A stretch of DNA of 64,000 bases from Paludibacter sp. (GCA_019163375.1 JAFLKK010000022.1:62001-126000); one strand, 5' to 3'. Counted from the stretch's first letter, positions 19,580-29,450 are shown. Notes: a model not told the origin generated them from the letters alone. Program-made: numbers and translations.

Positions 19580-19676
19580 TTAATATATATTTTGTAATTA
19601 ATATTTTATTCTTTTTCTTCGAGTCATCAAAATGCTAATTCCGTTGGAAGTATATTCTTTTGAGATAATTCTTATG

Positions 19677-19684
19677 CAAATGTA
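19677..19684 (-). promoter_or_regulatory. Candidate -7 box for the GH31 gene
   Basis: TACATTTG on the minus strand is the same -7 word as in front of susC and is followed in both cases by GCAT. It lies about 98 nt before the GH31 start. Confidence 0.5.
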
Positions 19685-19864
19685 AATTATTTTTCGAATA
19701 TGAATTTACTACACAAAATCAAAGTAGCAGAAACAGAATAAGACTATATCTACAAATCAAATTATCAGCTACATAAAGAATCATTCAACAAAAAAAAAGT
19801 AGTAGTCTTTGAATAAAGAAAACATTTCAGGAGAACAATTATTTCATTTAAGATGTCGATTAAT

Positions 19865-19925
19865 CAAAAAAAAGAGATTTACACTATCACTATACATGCG
19901 ACCTTGTAAATCTCTACTTTCAACT
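19865..19925 (-). terminator. Rho-independent terminator of the GH97 gene
   Basis: AGAGATTTACA and TGTAAATCTCT form an 11-bp stem with a loop of about 31 nt. A run of eight T follows on the minus strand. Confidence 0.7.
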
Positions 19926-19956
19926 ACAACAACCAATCCTTCAATTTGTATTGTAC

Positions 19957-22053
19957 TTATCTAATAGTCATGGCAGCTCCACCACTCGATGCTAGCTTTT
20001 GTTTCAAAACTGTTTTGCTCGTAACAACGATAGTACGTATTTGATAACTCTGTGGGTTTTTATCCCAACTGGCATCTTTTCCATCTTCGTAAATAGTTAC
20101 ATTATATTTTTTCCCAGCCGGTAAAAATGAAAATGAAATAGTGGCTGTGCGAGGATTTTCATCAGTAATTGCACCCAAGAACCATTCATCTTTTCCCTTT
20201 GCTTTACGGGCTACAGTGATATAATCGCCCGGTTCAGCCTCGAGATACCAACTGTTATCCCAATCAACAGCTACATCCTTGATAAATTGAAACGCATCCC
20301 TGAACCGGTCGTAATTTTCCGGTAAATCGGCTGCCATCTGCAATGGGCTCGACATGGTGAGATAAAGCGCCAATTGTTTTACCAGTGTAGTGTGTACTCT
20401 TTGATCATTTTTCGAACCTTTGTAATAACTCAAATCTCCCTGAAAAATACCCGGTGTATAATCCATTGGACCACCCATTAAACGAGTAAATGGAAGAATA
20501 GTGGTATGATCAGGATCATTTCCACCCATGGATTCGAACTCAGTACCACGAGCCGATTCTTGCGCAATCCAGTTTGGATACGTACGACACAAACCGGTTG
20601 GACGAACTGCTTCGTGACTGTCAATCATAATCTTCTTTTCGGCAGCACGTTGAGCCACATGAATATAATGGTCGTTCATCCATTGAGAAGAATGATACTC
20701 GCTACGTGGAATAATATATCCGACATAACCAGTTTTTACCGATTTGTAGCCATTTGCATTCATATAATCAAATGCTCTATCCAGATTGCGGTCATAATCC
20801 GCAGCATTGGAAGAGGTTTCATTGTGCATAATAATTTGAACCCCTTTTGATGCTGCATAATCGCGCAATGTTGGCATATCAAAATCGGGATAAGGTTTGT
20901 CAAATTCAAACTGTTTATCTTTTCTATACGATTCCCAATCTTCCCATCCTTCATTCCAACCTTCAACTAAAACTCCCTGAATACCATTGGCAGCAGCAAA
21001 ATCGATATACTTTTTTACATTAGCTGTATTTGCACTATGACGATTATTAGGCTTCAATTTTGTGTAATCAGTAACGCCGGGTTTAGCACTATAATAATCG
21101 CTATAAGCCCAGGTTTTTCCTGTTCCGATAAACATTTCCCACCAGACACCGATAAATTTCATCGGTTTAATCCACGACGGATCTTTGATTACACTTGGTT
21201 CGTTCAAATTTAAAATAGTTTGCGAAGCCAATATATCGCGTGCATCATCACTTACAATAATTGTTCGCCATGGAGAAACACACGGAGCTTGCAGATAACC
21301 CTTTTTCCCTAACTTATCAGGAGTTAAATGAGTATTCAATGAAAATGTTTTATCGTCAACATTTAACAGCATTGCTGAATAATGTACAAGTGCGGCCTCA
21401 TGAATATTGATATATAAACCGTCATTGGTTTTAAGCATCAAAGGGGTTTGCACAGTCAGACCCGGAGCAAAACTCTCAGCAGGTTTGATTTGTGTAGCAC
21501 GCACCATTTTGGTTTTAATTTCGGAGAGTGGTGCTGTTGTGTAAGGAAACTCGTTTGTATCATAATCACCCGGAATACAAAATGCAGTGTGATTGCCGGT
21601 AAGATTAAATTCGGTTAGTTCGTCTTTAACGGTAAAAAAATTTAGATTTGCTTGTTCGGGAAATTCATATCTGAACCCCAATCCATCGTTAAAAAGCCTG
21701 AAACGTACTATTATCCGCCTTGCTGATTTGTCCTTTTGAGTCAAGGTTACATTCAGTTCATTGTACTGACTTCTTACCGAACTGTAATTTCCCCAAACAG
21801 GCGTCCACGATTGATCGAAGGCTGTACGAGACGTATCAGTCACTGCAAAATTTCCCGCCAAAGACAATTCATCTGCTTCAATGCCAAGCTTACTCGGCTT
21901 CATTACCAACTTGCTTTTATACTTTAGCTCGTAGTTTGGAACTCCATTATCAACACTAAAATGAAGTTGTAATTTTCCATTTGGGGATAATAATGTTTGC
22001 GCATTCACCAATACACTCACGAGTAGCAAAAATGCAATTAAATTTCTTTTCAT
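19957..22053 (-). CDS. susB: GH97 alpha-glucosidase (SusB-like)
   Basis: The 698-residue enzyme has a Sec signal (MKRNLIAFLLLVSVLVNAQ), an N-terminal beta-super-sandwich domain to about residue 280, a barrel to about 590 and a short C-terminal domain. Glu481 (SHEAVRPTG) and Glu505 (ARGTEFES) are 24 residues apart, the same spacing as the catalytic pair Glu508/Glu532 of Bacteroides SusB. With VEGWNEGWEDWE upstream this indicates an inverting alpha-glucosidase. It should act in the periplasm on alpha-1,4 or alpha-1,6 gluco-oligosaccharides. Its upstream gap has several candidate operators and differs from that of the susC operon, so it may be controlled separately. Confidence 0.93.
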   Translation of the reverse strand: MKRNLIAFLLLVSVLVNAQTLLSPNGKLQLHFSVDNGVPNYELKYKSKLVMKPSKLGIEADELSLAGNFAVTDTSRTAFDQSWTPVWGNYSSVRSQYNELNVTLTQKDKSARRIIVRFRLFNDGLGFRYEFPEQANLNFFTVKDELTEFNLTGNHTAFCIPGDYDTNEFPYTTAPLSEIKTKMVRATQIKPAESFAPGLTVQTPLMLKTNDGLYINIHEAALVHYSAMLLNVDDKTFSLNTHLTPDKLGKKGYLQAPCVSPWRTIIVSDDARDILASQTILNLNEPSVIKDPSWIKPMKFIGVWWEMFIGTGKTWAYSDYYSAKPGVTDYTKLKPNNRHSANTANVKKYIDFAAANGIQGVLVEGWNEGWEDWESYRKDKQFEFDKPYPDFDMPTLRDYAASKGVQIIMHNETSSNAADYDRNLDRAFDYMNANGYKSVKTGYVGYIIPRSEYHSSQWMNDHYIHVAQRAAEKKIMIDSHEAVRPTGLCRTYPNWIAQESARGTEFESMGGNDPDHTTILPFTRLMGGPMDYTPGIFQGDLSYYKGSKNDQRVHTTLVKQLALYLTMSSPLQMAADLPENYDRFRDAFQFIKDVAVDWDNSWYLEAEPGDYITVARKAKGKDEWFLGAITDENPRTATISFSFLPAGKKYNVTIYEDGKDASWDKNPQSYQIRTIVVTSKTVLKQKLASSGGAAMTIR

Positions 22054-22168
22054 TGTTTATTAATTGTAGATTAATATTGTAGATGCAGGCATTAAGCTTT
22101 ACACCCCGTATTATTTATATAGATTATCCATAACGATCTTGAAATAAGATATCATGCACCCGACTATT

Positions 22169-22221
22169 CAATCAGGGTACAAAACTAATTAAATTCCATA
22201 TATACGGGGTCAATCAGGGTA
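22169..22221 (-). promoter_or_regulatory. GH97 promoter flanked by direct repeats
   Basis: On the minus strand the order is TACCCTGATTG, 23 nt, the -7 box TAGTTTTG (22187-22180), then TACCCTGATTG again. The repeats are 42 bp apart, near four helical turns, so one covers the -33 zone and the other the start site. Confidence 0.45.
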
Positions 22222-22242
22222 GCGCTTTAGGTTATTCTCAGC

Positions 22243-22254
22243 GCAAACGTTTGC
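22243..22254. promoter_or_regulatory. LacI-family-like operator palindrome
   Basis: GCAAACGTTTGC is a perfect 12-bp palindrome with the central CG typical of LacI/PurR-family operators. It lies about 55 nt upstream of the GH97 -7 box. No LacI-family gene is in the window. Confidence 0.45.
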
Positions 22255-22324
22255 AAAGCTTATTTGCGTTACTTTAAATACGGCAAAACCAATCTTATTT
22301 CTTTACAAAAAGAGCGGAAAAACA

Positions 22325-22364
22325 AAAAGAGCAAATTCAATCCGACTGTTGAATTTGCTCTTTT
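22325..22364 (-). terminator. Rho-independent terminator of the Ig-like lipoprotein gene
   Basis: AAAAGAGCAAATTCAA pairs perfectly with TTGAATTTGCTCTTTT around an 8-nt loop, directly after the stop codon at 22371. Confidence 0.85.
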
Positions 22365-22370
22365 CAATAT

Positions 22371-24287
22371 TTAGTTCAGCCGTCTGTTCGGACTGCTATT
22401 TCGATTCGTGCTGCTATTAGTTACCGGTTTATTTCCCGTCGGGTTCACTGTTCTTGCAGCTTTCTTTTCCTTATTCGGATCATCCTTCAACAATTCAACA
22501 GGCTTTTGCTTCAACAGTGTCACAGCATTATAATCCCACGTTTCCTCAAACTCCCAATTGGCTTTCAGCGTAAATTTCCGAGGATAATAATATACCTCTT
22601 CGGGGTGACGTTTAGTGGATAAATCGCCGGTGTCCCATACTCCGTTTCCATTGGTATCTATAAACATGCGAAGATAGTAATCGCCCGGACGTAAATACTC
22701 GAAAACAGTACCTTTTGCCGATGCAGGTTTTGTGGCTAACACCACATCCTTCTGATCGAGGACTTGCATCACTACCTTGGGATTGAACACAGTTAACTGT
22801 ATTTTCAGACTTGAATATTCATCCAACGATCTGATTTTAAAGTCTGCATCGTATTTATTACTGATTCTTTTGTAGATACTTTTGAAAGCAGCCGAATCAA
22901 TTTCAATCTTATACGCAGTTTCGGCAGTCCATTCGTGCGCGATACTATAACACATTTTTGTCGAGTCGAGCTGTTTCCACTTAAACGGTATCGTTTTGAA
23001 TACCGTATCTACTTTTTCGGTCAACTTAATCTTCGAAATATCGAAGCTGTCCATCGGAGCTTCGAAACGCAGAATAATGGGGTTATATATTTCGAAAGCA
23101 CCAGATACATTGTTTGAGAATTTATAGGGTTCCACTTTAGTGATTACTACCTTTTTGGGGATTTTAGCTCTAGGGTTCAACCGCGCTTTTCGCATCGCCA
23201 CATTGATAGTGTCGGTTACAGGCACAAGTTTAAACAACGAATCGGTTTTCAGATAGGTCATTGACATTTGCAGGGTATCCACATTCCACACTGTAGAATC
23301 GGTAAGCCAATAGGTCAAGCTATCCTTTGTTGCGTTCTTTTGCAGTAAGTATTTGTCATCCCACTTAAAATTAAGCGGAGTCAGTTTTGGTAATTCGGCA
23401 GCAGGAGCATTGAAAAACAGATTAAATACAAAAGGTTCTTTCCGTTCAAATTTCACAAAATACTGACGCTTCTTATTTTCTTTAAAAAAACGCAATGCCA
23501 AATCATCAGGCAAAAAGCGCGTACCCATGTATTTATGAACACTATCCACCGTTATTGAGTCTTTCCATATAGTGTCACGCATTTCTTCCATACGCGAAGT
23601 AGGAACAACAAGTGAATCGTGCATTGCCAGTCCTTCGCCCGGTTGATAAAAGAAATCGTGATTCACGTCATCCAAAGCATAGACTTTGAATTTGCCTTTT
23701 TTCATGTTACTGATCGAAAAACGACCATACTCATCGGTTTTACCGATGCGGATAAAAGGGTTCTTGAAAAAAGAAGAATCATTATCCGTAGCATAAATAC
23801 CAACAAAAATTCCCGGCATAGGGTTTAAATCCTGCGCATTAACAACAGTTCCCGAAACTCTCATGGTATCAATCTGCCCTCCGGTAGAAAATGCAAATAC
23901 GTAATTCTTTAGGGGATTCTTTTCATTATTATCAACAATAGCATTCCCAAAATCAATACTGTAGGTAGTACTATCGGCCAGATCCTGATTAAAACTCACC
24001 GTAACCTGCTTTCCGTAGGATTTCACGTCGGGCGGATTTTGTTGTGGGGGTGAGATAATTACATTATCGGATGCCTTCTCGACAGTTACAATTTCGTCGA
24101 AATCAATCTGAATCTGTTTCTTTTTAAAGTACAGCGAGCCGTTGGCCGGGAATGATTTTACAACCTTTGGAGGTGTAATATCTTCAGGGCCACCTGTTGG
24201 CCCCTGCGACATATTGGCACAGGCGTTTACAAGCAAAATGAGGCCTACCGCAACTATAAAAAGGTATATTTTTGTTATTTGTTTCAT
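22371..24287 (-). CDS. Ig-like (SbsA/Big_5) domain lipoprotein
   Basis: From the ATG at 24287 the protein has 638 residues and begins with a lipoprotein signal (LILLVNACANMSQGPTGG, Cys near residue 22). An SbsA-type Ig-like domain covers about residues 30-140 (ITPPKVVKSFPANGS at its start). A carboxypeptidase-regulatory-like beta domain follows (VVNAQDLNPMPGIFVGIYA), then long beta-rich stretches and a Pro/Asn/Ser-rich tail ending SSPNRRLN. This layout is common in Bacteroidetes but has no known function. The stop of the DUF2851 gene lies 22 nt upstream, so the two are probably one operon. A start at 24308 is possible but puts extra charged residues before the signal. Confidence 0.8.
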   Translation of the reverse strand: MKQITKIYLFIVAVGLILLVNACANMSQGPTGGPEDITPPKVVKSFPANGSLYFKKKQIQIDFDEIVTVEKASDNVIISPPQQNPPDVKSYGKQVTVSFNQDLADSTTYSIDFGNAIVDNNEKNPLKNYVFAFSTGGQIDTMRVSGTVVNAQDLNPMPGIFVGIYATDNDSSFFKNPFIRIGKTDEYGRFSISNMKKGKFKVYALDDVNHDFFYQPGEGLAMHDSLVVPTSRMEEMRDTIWKDSITVDSVHKYMGTRFLPDDLALRFFKENKKRQYFVKFERKEPFVFNLFFNAPAAELPKLTPLNFKWDDKYLLQKNATKDSLTYWLTDSTVWNVDTLQMSMTYLKTDSLFKLVPVTDTINVAMRKARLNPRAKIPKKVVITKVEPYKFSNNVSGAFEIYNPIILRFEAPMDSFDISKIKLTEKVDTVFKTIPFKWKQLDSTKMCYSIAHEWTAETAYKIEIDSAAFKSIYKRISNKYDADFKIRSLDEYSSLKIQLTVFNPKVVMQVLDQKDVVLATKPASAKGTVFEYLRPGDYYLRMFIDTNGNGVWDTGDLSTKRHPEEVYYYPRKFTLKANWEFEETWDYNAVTLLKQKPVELLKDDPNKEKKAARTVNPTGNKPVTNSSTNRNSSPNRRLN

Positions 24288-24309
24288 TCTAAATTTTTCA
24301 TTTTTCATT

Positions 24310-25575
24310 TCAACTCGTTAGCACTTTATGCCCTATTCTGCAACGCAAGCATTTTTTATCATCGCAATACTGTTTTTTTAAATGCAATAATGCCTGCGAA
24401 TCGTAGGCCGTTGCTGAACTAATGCCCAACTTTTGCCAGGCAGTAATAATCGCATTGCGCTCCGACGGAAGTTGTTCCAGCAGTTGTAATGCTTTATCTT
24501 TTAGCAGCTGGATATTTTTCTGCTGCGCATAACAAAACAGAAAAGGAACCACCGTGTTTATTAAAATTATATTTATCGATTGAGTACCCAACTTTTTATC
24601 GCTCGTCGGACTTTCATGAGCAAACAGATAATGACGTTTCCAATAGTCAGAGGGTTCGCAGACAAATATCGAACATAGGTACTCTATCTCCGGTTTATCG
24701 ACTATTTTTGAAAATAGCTTAGACGACAAATGTATCAACGACGCAAATTGCGCTATGCGAACATGCGGAAAATTATCGGGTCGCAACCGCAGCAACTTCC
24801 ATTGCGAGCCTGTCATCGGTTGTAAATTGAACTTTGCTTTCAAAAAGCTGTATTCCTGTTTCAAGCGTGCACTGTATTCATCAGTAGCTTCGTTGGTCAA
24901 CAGCCCAGCTTGTCCGAAGAGCAATGCTTCTAACTGAAACAATTGATCTTTGTGCTTACCCAGTACCGATAGTGGTATTGATTTGGCTAAGCTCTCGAAA
25001 GCCTGACTGTTGGTTCCAAATCCGAAATTGCGTGCCAGCGTAATGTAAAAAGCTTCTTCCCAGTGCTGTTGGCTCTCGGTCAGCAACGTGGTGATGGCTT
25101 GCATTTTTTGTTCCAACCGTTCGGTCAATAATGCATTTTTCCAACTTTCGATAACAATACCCGGAACAGCAGCAATTTTATCGCCGCACGGAATCCATTT
25201 CTGCTCGGTAATCAGTTGGTCGTAATTCTCAGCAATATGCTTTGGATACACCAATGCCAATTGTGGTATCTTAGCACCATCCGCCCGAAATATCTCCCCA
25301 TCTACCTCCGACACCACATGCAAAATAACGCTATTGTAGGCCTTATCGGAATGGTGACTGTGCTTATGCCAATCGGTGGAGCGTGTATGTATTTCTACAT
25401 TTCCGGCCCAAAGCGTTTCGCCGATTCTGATTTTGGCATTAAAGAAATCGGGACCTGCATCTGTATTATGTTTACCCACGTCAATTACAGCTACCGGTTC
25501 ACCTTCGGTAGTAAACAGCTGTTGAGCTATAAAAAGCTTGTGCTGCCAAACATAATGTAAAATGGATTCCCTCAT
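24310..25575 (-). CDS. DUF2851 family protein
   Basis: The 421-residue protein fits the DUF2851 family of Bacteroidetes, which has no known function. Its start MRESILHYVWQHKLF and VIDVGKHNTDAGPDFFNAKI near residue 30 are characteristic; the latter resembles a nuclease-like D...D core but this is only a resemblance. The end carries CDDKKCLRCRIG, a possible metal site. There is no signal peptide. It lies directly upstream of the Ig-like lipoprotein gene and about 50 nt downstream of the deacetylase gene. Confidence 0.85.
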   Translation of the reverse strand: MRESILHYVWQHKLFIAQQLFTTEGEPVAVIDVGKHNTDAGPDFFNAKIRIGETLWAGNVEIHTRSTDWHKHSHHSDKAYNSVILHVVSEVDGEIFRADGAKIPQLALVYPKHIAENYDQLITEQKWIPCGDKIAAVPGIVIESWKNALLTERLEQKMQAITTLLTESQQHWEEAFYITLARNFGFGTNSQAFESLAKSIPLSVLGKHKDQLFQLEALLFGQAGLLTNEATDEYSARLKQEYSFLKAKFNLQPMTGSQWKLLRLRPDNFPHVRIAQFASLIHLSSKLFSKIVDKPEIEYLCSIFVCEPSDYWKRHYLFAHESPTSDKKLGTQSINIILINTVVPFLFCYAQQKNIQLLKDKALQLLEQLPSERNAIITAWQKLGISSATAYDSQALLHLKKQYCDDKKCLRCRIGHKVLTS

Positions 25576-25628
25576 TTCAGTTATCAGTGAACAGTTATCA
25601 GTAAGCAGTTATCATTGATCATTAATAA

Positions 25629-26237
25629 TTAATCCAACACTCCAAAGGTATAACCTTTGCTTTTCCAATATTCAATGGCCAATGGCAATACGGCAAGCAC
25701 ATTATCATTTGCTTTTATCGAGTCGTGAAAAACAACTAAGGAACCATTGCGCGAGTAGCGTTTTATGGTTCGCATAATAGTTTCGGGCGACAGGTTTTTA
25801 TTATAATCGTGGGTAATAACATCCCACATAATAATTTTATACTTCGATTTCAATTCATTGATTTGACGCCGGGTAATCCGTCCATAAGGCGGACGAAACA
25901 ACTTACTGTCTATCAGCCCGGCTGCTTTATCGATATTATCATAATACTCTTCATCCGTCACCGAAAACCCTTTCAGATGGTTGAAGGTATGGTTTCCTAC
26001 TTTGTGACCTCTATTCAGCACCTGAGCAAAGGTTTCGGGGTACTTCTGTACATTTTCACCCACACAAAAAAAGGTTGCTTTAATCTTATATTCGTCGAGC
26101 AAATCAAGTACCAGCGGTGTAACTTCCGGCACCGGACCATCGTCGAAAGTAAGATAAATTACTTTCTTCGATGGATCTTTGCGCCACATTACTTTTCCCC
26201 ACAAAGGGCGGAGAAGTCTTGGAAACTGTACATTCAT
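25629..26237 (-). CDS. Polysaccharide deacetylase family protein (CE4 fold)
   Basis: The 202-residue protein has the NodB-like fold of CE4 deacetylases, which remove N- or O-acetyl groups from polysaccharides. Motif 1 (TFDDGPVPEVT, near residue 30) gives the catalytic base and metal Asp, motif 2 is HKVGNHTFNH (near residue 93) and motif 3 is FRPPYGRI (near residue 113). The final motif includes VVFHDS. There is no classical signal peptide. The ATG follows the DUF2723 stop codon directly, so translation of the two is probably coupled. The substrate is unknown; cell-wall or surface glycan is likely. Confidence 0.92.
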   Translation of the reverse strand: MNVQFPRLLRPLWGKVMWRKDPSKKVIYLTFDDGPVPEVTPLVLDLLDEYKIKATFFCVGENVQKYPETFAQVLNRGHKVGNHTFNHLKGFSVTDEEYYDNIDKAAGLIDSKLFRPPYGRITRRQINELKSKYKIIMWDVITHDYNKNLSPETIMRTIKRYSRNGSLVVFHDSIKANDNVLAVLPLAIEYWKSKGYTFGVLD

Positions 26238-29200
26238 TTACAACTGAAGCGTTTTAGCGTACTGCATGTATTTAGGCATGAATTTATTCAAAATCAGTTC
26301 CTGTTTAGCATCTTGCGAGATACGCAGTACTTGTTGCAATACCGCCATATTATGTCCGATACGATTGCTTACACTGCTACGGTTGCCCGTGCTTAAACTC
26401 AAATACCAATCAAGATTTTCGACACAATCTTTGGCTACAGCAGTCATAATCTCATTTCCTTTTGCCGGTTTATGTAGCTTGTAATAATAATCGGCAAGTT
26501 GTGTAGAAACATAATCGTGACGAACAGTAGTACCCGGGATTTGTTTCTCGCAATAATCCAATGCTTTCAATGCACGTACCGAATCGCCTTTGGCTACCAA
26601 TGCACCAATCAACTGACTAAACATCATACGATGTGTACGACACATCCTGCTAATATTTTCGTCGAGGTATACTTTCGGATTATTGACACCGCCATAACGG
26701 AATTTTGTCATCATATTAGTGTACATTTCGTCGGCATTTACACCGGCTCCGGCACCTTTTACACCTACGGGTAGTATTTGATACGCCAATCCAGTAAGTT
26801 CGAAATGATCGTTCAAGCCCATATAATACTCATCACCCACGGTGGTTGCGAAATAGACAGGACGTTTCCAGTTATTTTCTTTCAATAGTTCAAGAATCAT
26901 CAACGAGCTCTTCGTGATTCGTCTGTCCAGTTGAATATCCATTTGTGGTACAATTTCACCGGCTCTTGCTATCGGCAGTGTTCCCGTACTAATAACTTGT
27001 TTTGCATCAATAGGCAAGAACAAATGATTTGTTGGGATAAATGCTTCGCCCTCGCGTTTTGTTTGCGGATCGGCACTCAGCACAAAGTCGTAAGCCGTTT
27101 TTACATCCAGCTGAGGCATCATAGAGTCAACGTACACCACTTCGTTTTTGCCGGACACATAATCTTTCGGTTGCCACGAGATAGGCAGTGGAGCCGATTC
27201 GTAAGCACCGCGTTTCATCTGACCGATATACCAGTCAGTTTGCAGGTAACTTAAGTTACATACACGCACATCGGTTCTGTATCCTTCCACTTCCTGATTG
27301 TACCAAAGAGGGAAAGTATCGTTATCACCGTTAGAGAAAATAATGGCATTTGGTTTACACGAGGCAAGGTAGTTACCACCAAAATCGCGACTGGTATAAC
27401 GACCGCTACGATCGTGGTCATCCCAGTTTTGTTGTGCCATAAGAGCAGGTACACCTAAACAACAGATAGTAACCACCACGGCACTCACCGAGCGGGGTAC
27501 CCATTTATCGAGCGCACGGATAATGCCGAGTACACCCAACCCAATCCAGATACTGAACGCATAGAACGAACCCGAGTAAGCATAATCACGCTCACGTGGC
27601 TGATAAGGCGTTTGATTGAGGTAAATAACAATGGCAAGTCCTGTCAGTACAAACAATAAGATGGTAATCCACAAGGTCTGATTCCCTTCTTTTCCGGCAT
27701 ACATTAGGAATAGAATACCCAATAAACCCAACAAAAGTGGCAACATAAAGTAGACATTATGTCCCTTGTTATCTTTTAATTCCGAAGGAAGATGCTTTTG
27801 ATCACCCACCAATAAATTATCAACAAAGCCTATACCGGTAATCCAGTTACCACGGTCTATTTCACCGTAACTTTGCATATCGTTTTGACGACCGCTAAAG
27901 TTCCACATAAAATAACGCCAATACATAAATCGCACCTGGTAGTCGAAGAAGAAGACAAGATTTTCGCCAAAAGTAGGTTTAATATCCGTTTTCTGCTGAC
28001 CGCAATAATCGTACGTTACCGATTCACCGGTGATATTTCCCCATTGTTTATAAGCTTCCACATGTTGAGGATTATCGCTGTACATACGTGGGAATAACAT
28101 ATTGAAGCGGTCGTCCATCTCGTAGTCGATTTTGTAACCGGTAATGATATATTCGTCTTTATCGGTAGGCGATGTTTTTGGTTTTGGAGCATAAGTAGCA
28201 GCTCCCTCTTTCTTTACAGGCACACACATATTACCCTCTATGTTCAGCTTCACAGGAGCGTTGTATACAGAACCGTACAGCAATGGACGGTCGCCGTATT
28301 GCTCGCGGTTAAGATAGTATTTCAATGAAAACACATTGTCGGGCGAGTTTTGATCCATTGGCGGTTTGGCCGACGAACGAATAACAATAACGGCATACGA
28401 TGAATAACCGATAAGAATAACGGTAATCATCAACATGGCAGTATTTACCCAACGCACATTGATTTTATCCCTTTTCCAATAAAAGAAAGCACTTAATGCA
28501 GCAATAATCAATACTCCGATAATCACACTGTTGCCAAAGAACGGAATACCTACAATAGTTACGCCCAACACGCACGACACGGCCAAACGAACGAAATTTT
28601 TATTCACATACGACTCGTAGATAGACCATGCCAAAATAACAACGGCAAGGAATATATACACAAACAAACCGGTATTAAACGCAAAACCAAGCGTGTTCAC
28701 GAAGAACAACTCGAACCAGCTGGCCACTTCCACCGAACCAGGAATAATACCATAGAGCACACTACCCAGGATAACCAATGAAGCCAGTAATGCTAACACG
28801 ATACCTTTGGTAGAAGGTGTGTTGTTACGGAAATAATAAACCAACACCATGGCAGGAATAGCCAAGAGGTTGAGCAAGTGAACGCCGATAGAGAGACCCA
28901 TCAGATAAGCAATAAGTATCAACCAACGATCCGAACCCGAACGGTCGGCAACATCTTCCCATTTCAGCACTGCCCAAAAAACAATAGCCGTAAAGAATGA
29001 AGAATAAGCATACACCTCGCCTTCAACAGCCGAGAACCAAAATGAATCGGAGAAAGTATAAGCTAACGCACCTACTAATCCGGCACCCAAAATAGCAATG
29101 GTAGTTCCCCACGAAAAATCACTTTCCGATTTGATAATTACCTTGCGGGCCAAATGCGTAATGGTCCAGAACAGGAACAGGATGGTAAAGGCACTTAGCA

Positions 29201-29450
29201 GTGCCGACAAGGAATTCACCATCACAGCAACTTTGGTATTATCGGCAGCAAAAAGCGTAAAGATACGACCAGTAAGCATAAAGAAAGGTGCTCCCGGTGG
29301 ATGACCAACATCCAGTTTAAAAGCTGTAGAAATGAATTCACCGCAATCCCAGAAGCTGGCTGTAGGCTCCATGGTAAGCAAATACGTTATGGCAGCCACA
29401 GCAAATGCAAGCCACCCGAAAATGTTGTTCAGTAATTTGAATCGTTTCAT
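26238..29450 (-). CDS. DUF2723 multi-span membrane protein
   Basis: This 1070-residue inner-membrane protein belongs to the DUF2723 family, widespread in Bacteroidetes. The N-terminal half has about a dozen hydrophobic spans and the family signature TYLLTMEPTASFWDCGEFI near residue 22, followed by LDVGHPPGAPFF. This resembles GT-C type glycosyltransferases; a eukaryotic relative, TMEM260, is an O-mannosyltransferase. The C-terminal half is soluble and ends in helical repeats. A role in protein or surface O-glycosylation is therefore plausible but not shown. It is first in a run with the deacetylase gene. Confidence 0.85.
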   Translation of the reverse strand: MKRFKLLNNIFGWLAFAVAAITYLLTMEPTASFWDCGEFISTAFKLDVGHPPGAPFFMLTGRIFTLFAADNTKVAVMVNSLSALLSAFTILFLFWTITHLARKVIIKSESDFSWGTTIAILGAGLVGALAYTFSDSFWFSAVEGEVYAYSSFFTAIVFWAVLKWEDVADRSGSDRWLILIAYLMGLSIGVHLLNLLAIPAMVLVYYFRNNTPSTKGIVLALLASLVILGSVLYGIIPGSVEVASWFELFFVNTLGFAFNTGLFVYIFLAVVILAWSIYESYVNKNFVRLAVSCVLGVTIVGIPFFGNSVIIGVLIIAALSAFFYWKRDKINVRWVNTAMLMITVILIGYSSYAVIVIRSSAKPPMDQNSPDNVFSLKYYLNREQYGDRPLLYGSVYNAPVKLNIEGNMCVPVKKEGAATYAPKPKTSPTDKDEYIITGYKIDYEMDDRFNMLFPRMYSDNPQHVEAYKQWGNITGESVTYDYCGQQKTDIKPTFGENLVFFFDYQVRFMYWRYFMWNFSGRQNDMQSYGEIDRGNWITGIGFVDNLLVGDQKHLPSELKDNKGHNVYFMLPLLLGLLGILFLMYAGKEGNQTLWITILLFVLTGLAIVIYLNQTPYQPRERDYAYSGSFYAFSIWIGLGVLGIIRALDKWVPRSVSAVVVTICCLGVPALMAQQNWDDHDRSGRYTSRDFGGNYLASCKPNAIIFSNGDNDTFPLWYNQEVEGYRTDVRVCNLSYLQTDWYIGQMKRGAYESAPLPISWQPKDYVSGKNEVVYVDSMMPQLDVKTAYDFVLSADPQTKREGEAFIPTNHLFLPIDAKQVISTGTLPIARAGEIVPQMDIQLDRRITKSSLMILELLKENNWKRPVYFATTVGDEYYMGLNDHFELTGLAYQILPVGVKGAGAGVNADEMYTNMMTKFRYGGVNNPKVYLDENISRMCRTHRMMFSQLIGALVAKGDSVRALKALDYCEKQIPGTTVRHDYVSTQLADYYYKLHKPAKGNEIMTAVAKDCVENLDWYLSLSTGNRSSVSNRIGHNMAVLQQVLRISQDAKQELILNKFMPKYMQYAKTLQL

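Larger units (their letters stand above)
19580..19956. other. Intergenic region between the GH31 and GH97 genes
   Basis: The 377-nt AT-rich gap holds the terminator of the GH97 gene (19865-19925) and the candidate promoter of the GH31 gene (-7 box at 19677). No coding frame or further repeat was seen. Confidence 0.6.
22054..22370. other. Regulatory intergenic region upstream of the GH97 gene
   Basis: The 317-nt gap has no gene. It contains a candidate promoter, two copies of TACCCTGATTG, the palindrome GCAAACGTTTGC, an ACCCCGTA/TACGGGGT inverted pair (22103 and 22203) and the terminator of the neighbouring lipoprotein gene. Confidence 0.65.

Noticed and set aside
25576-25628. Three copies of the word cagttatca before the DUF2851 gene
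   Set aside because: Short, imperfect and of a kind frequent in Bacteroidetes spacers; a similar stretch occurs near 29493. Not enough to call a functional element.
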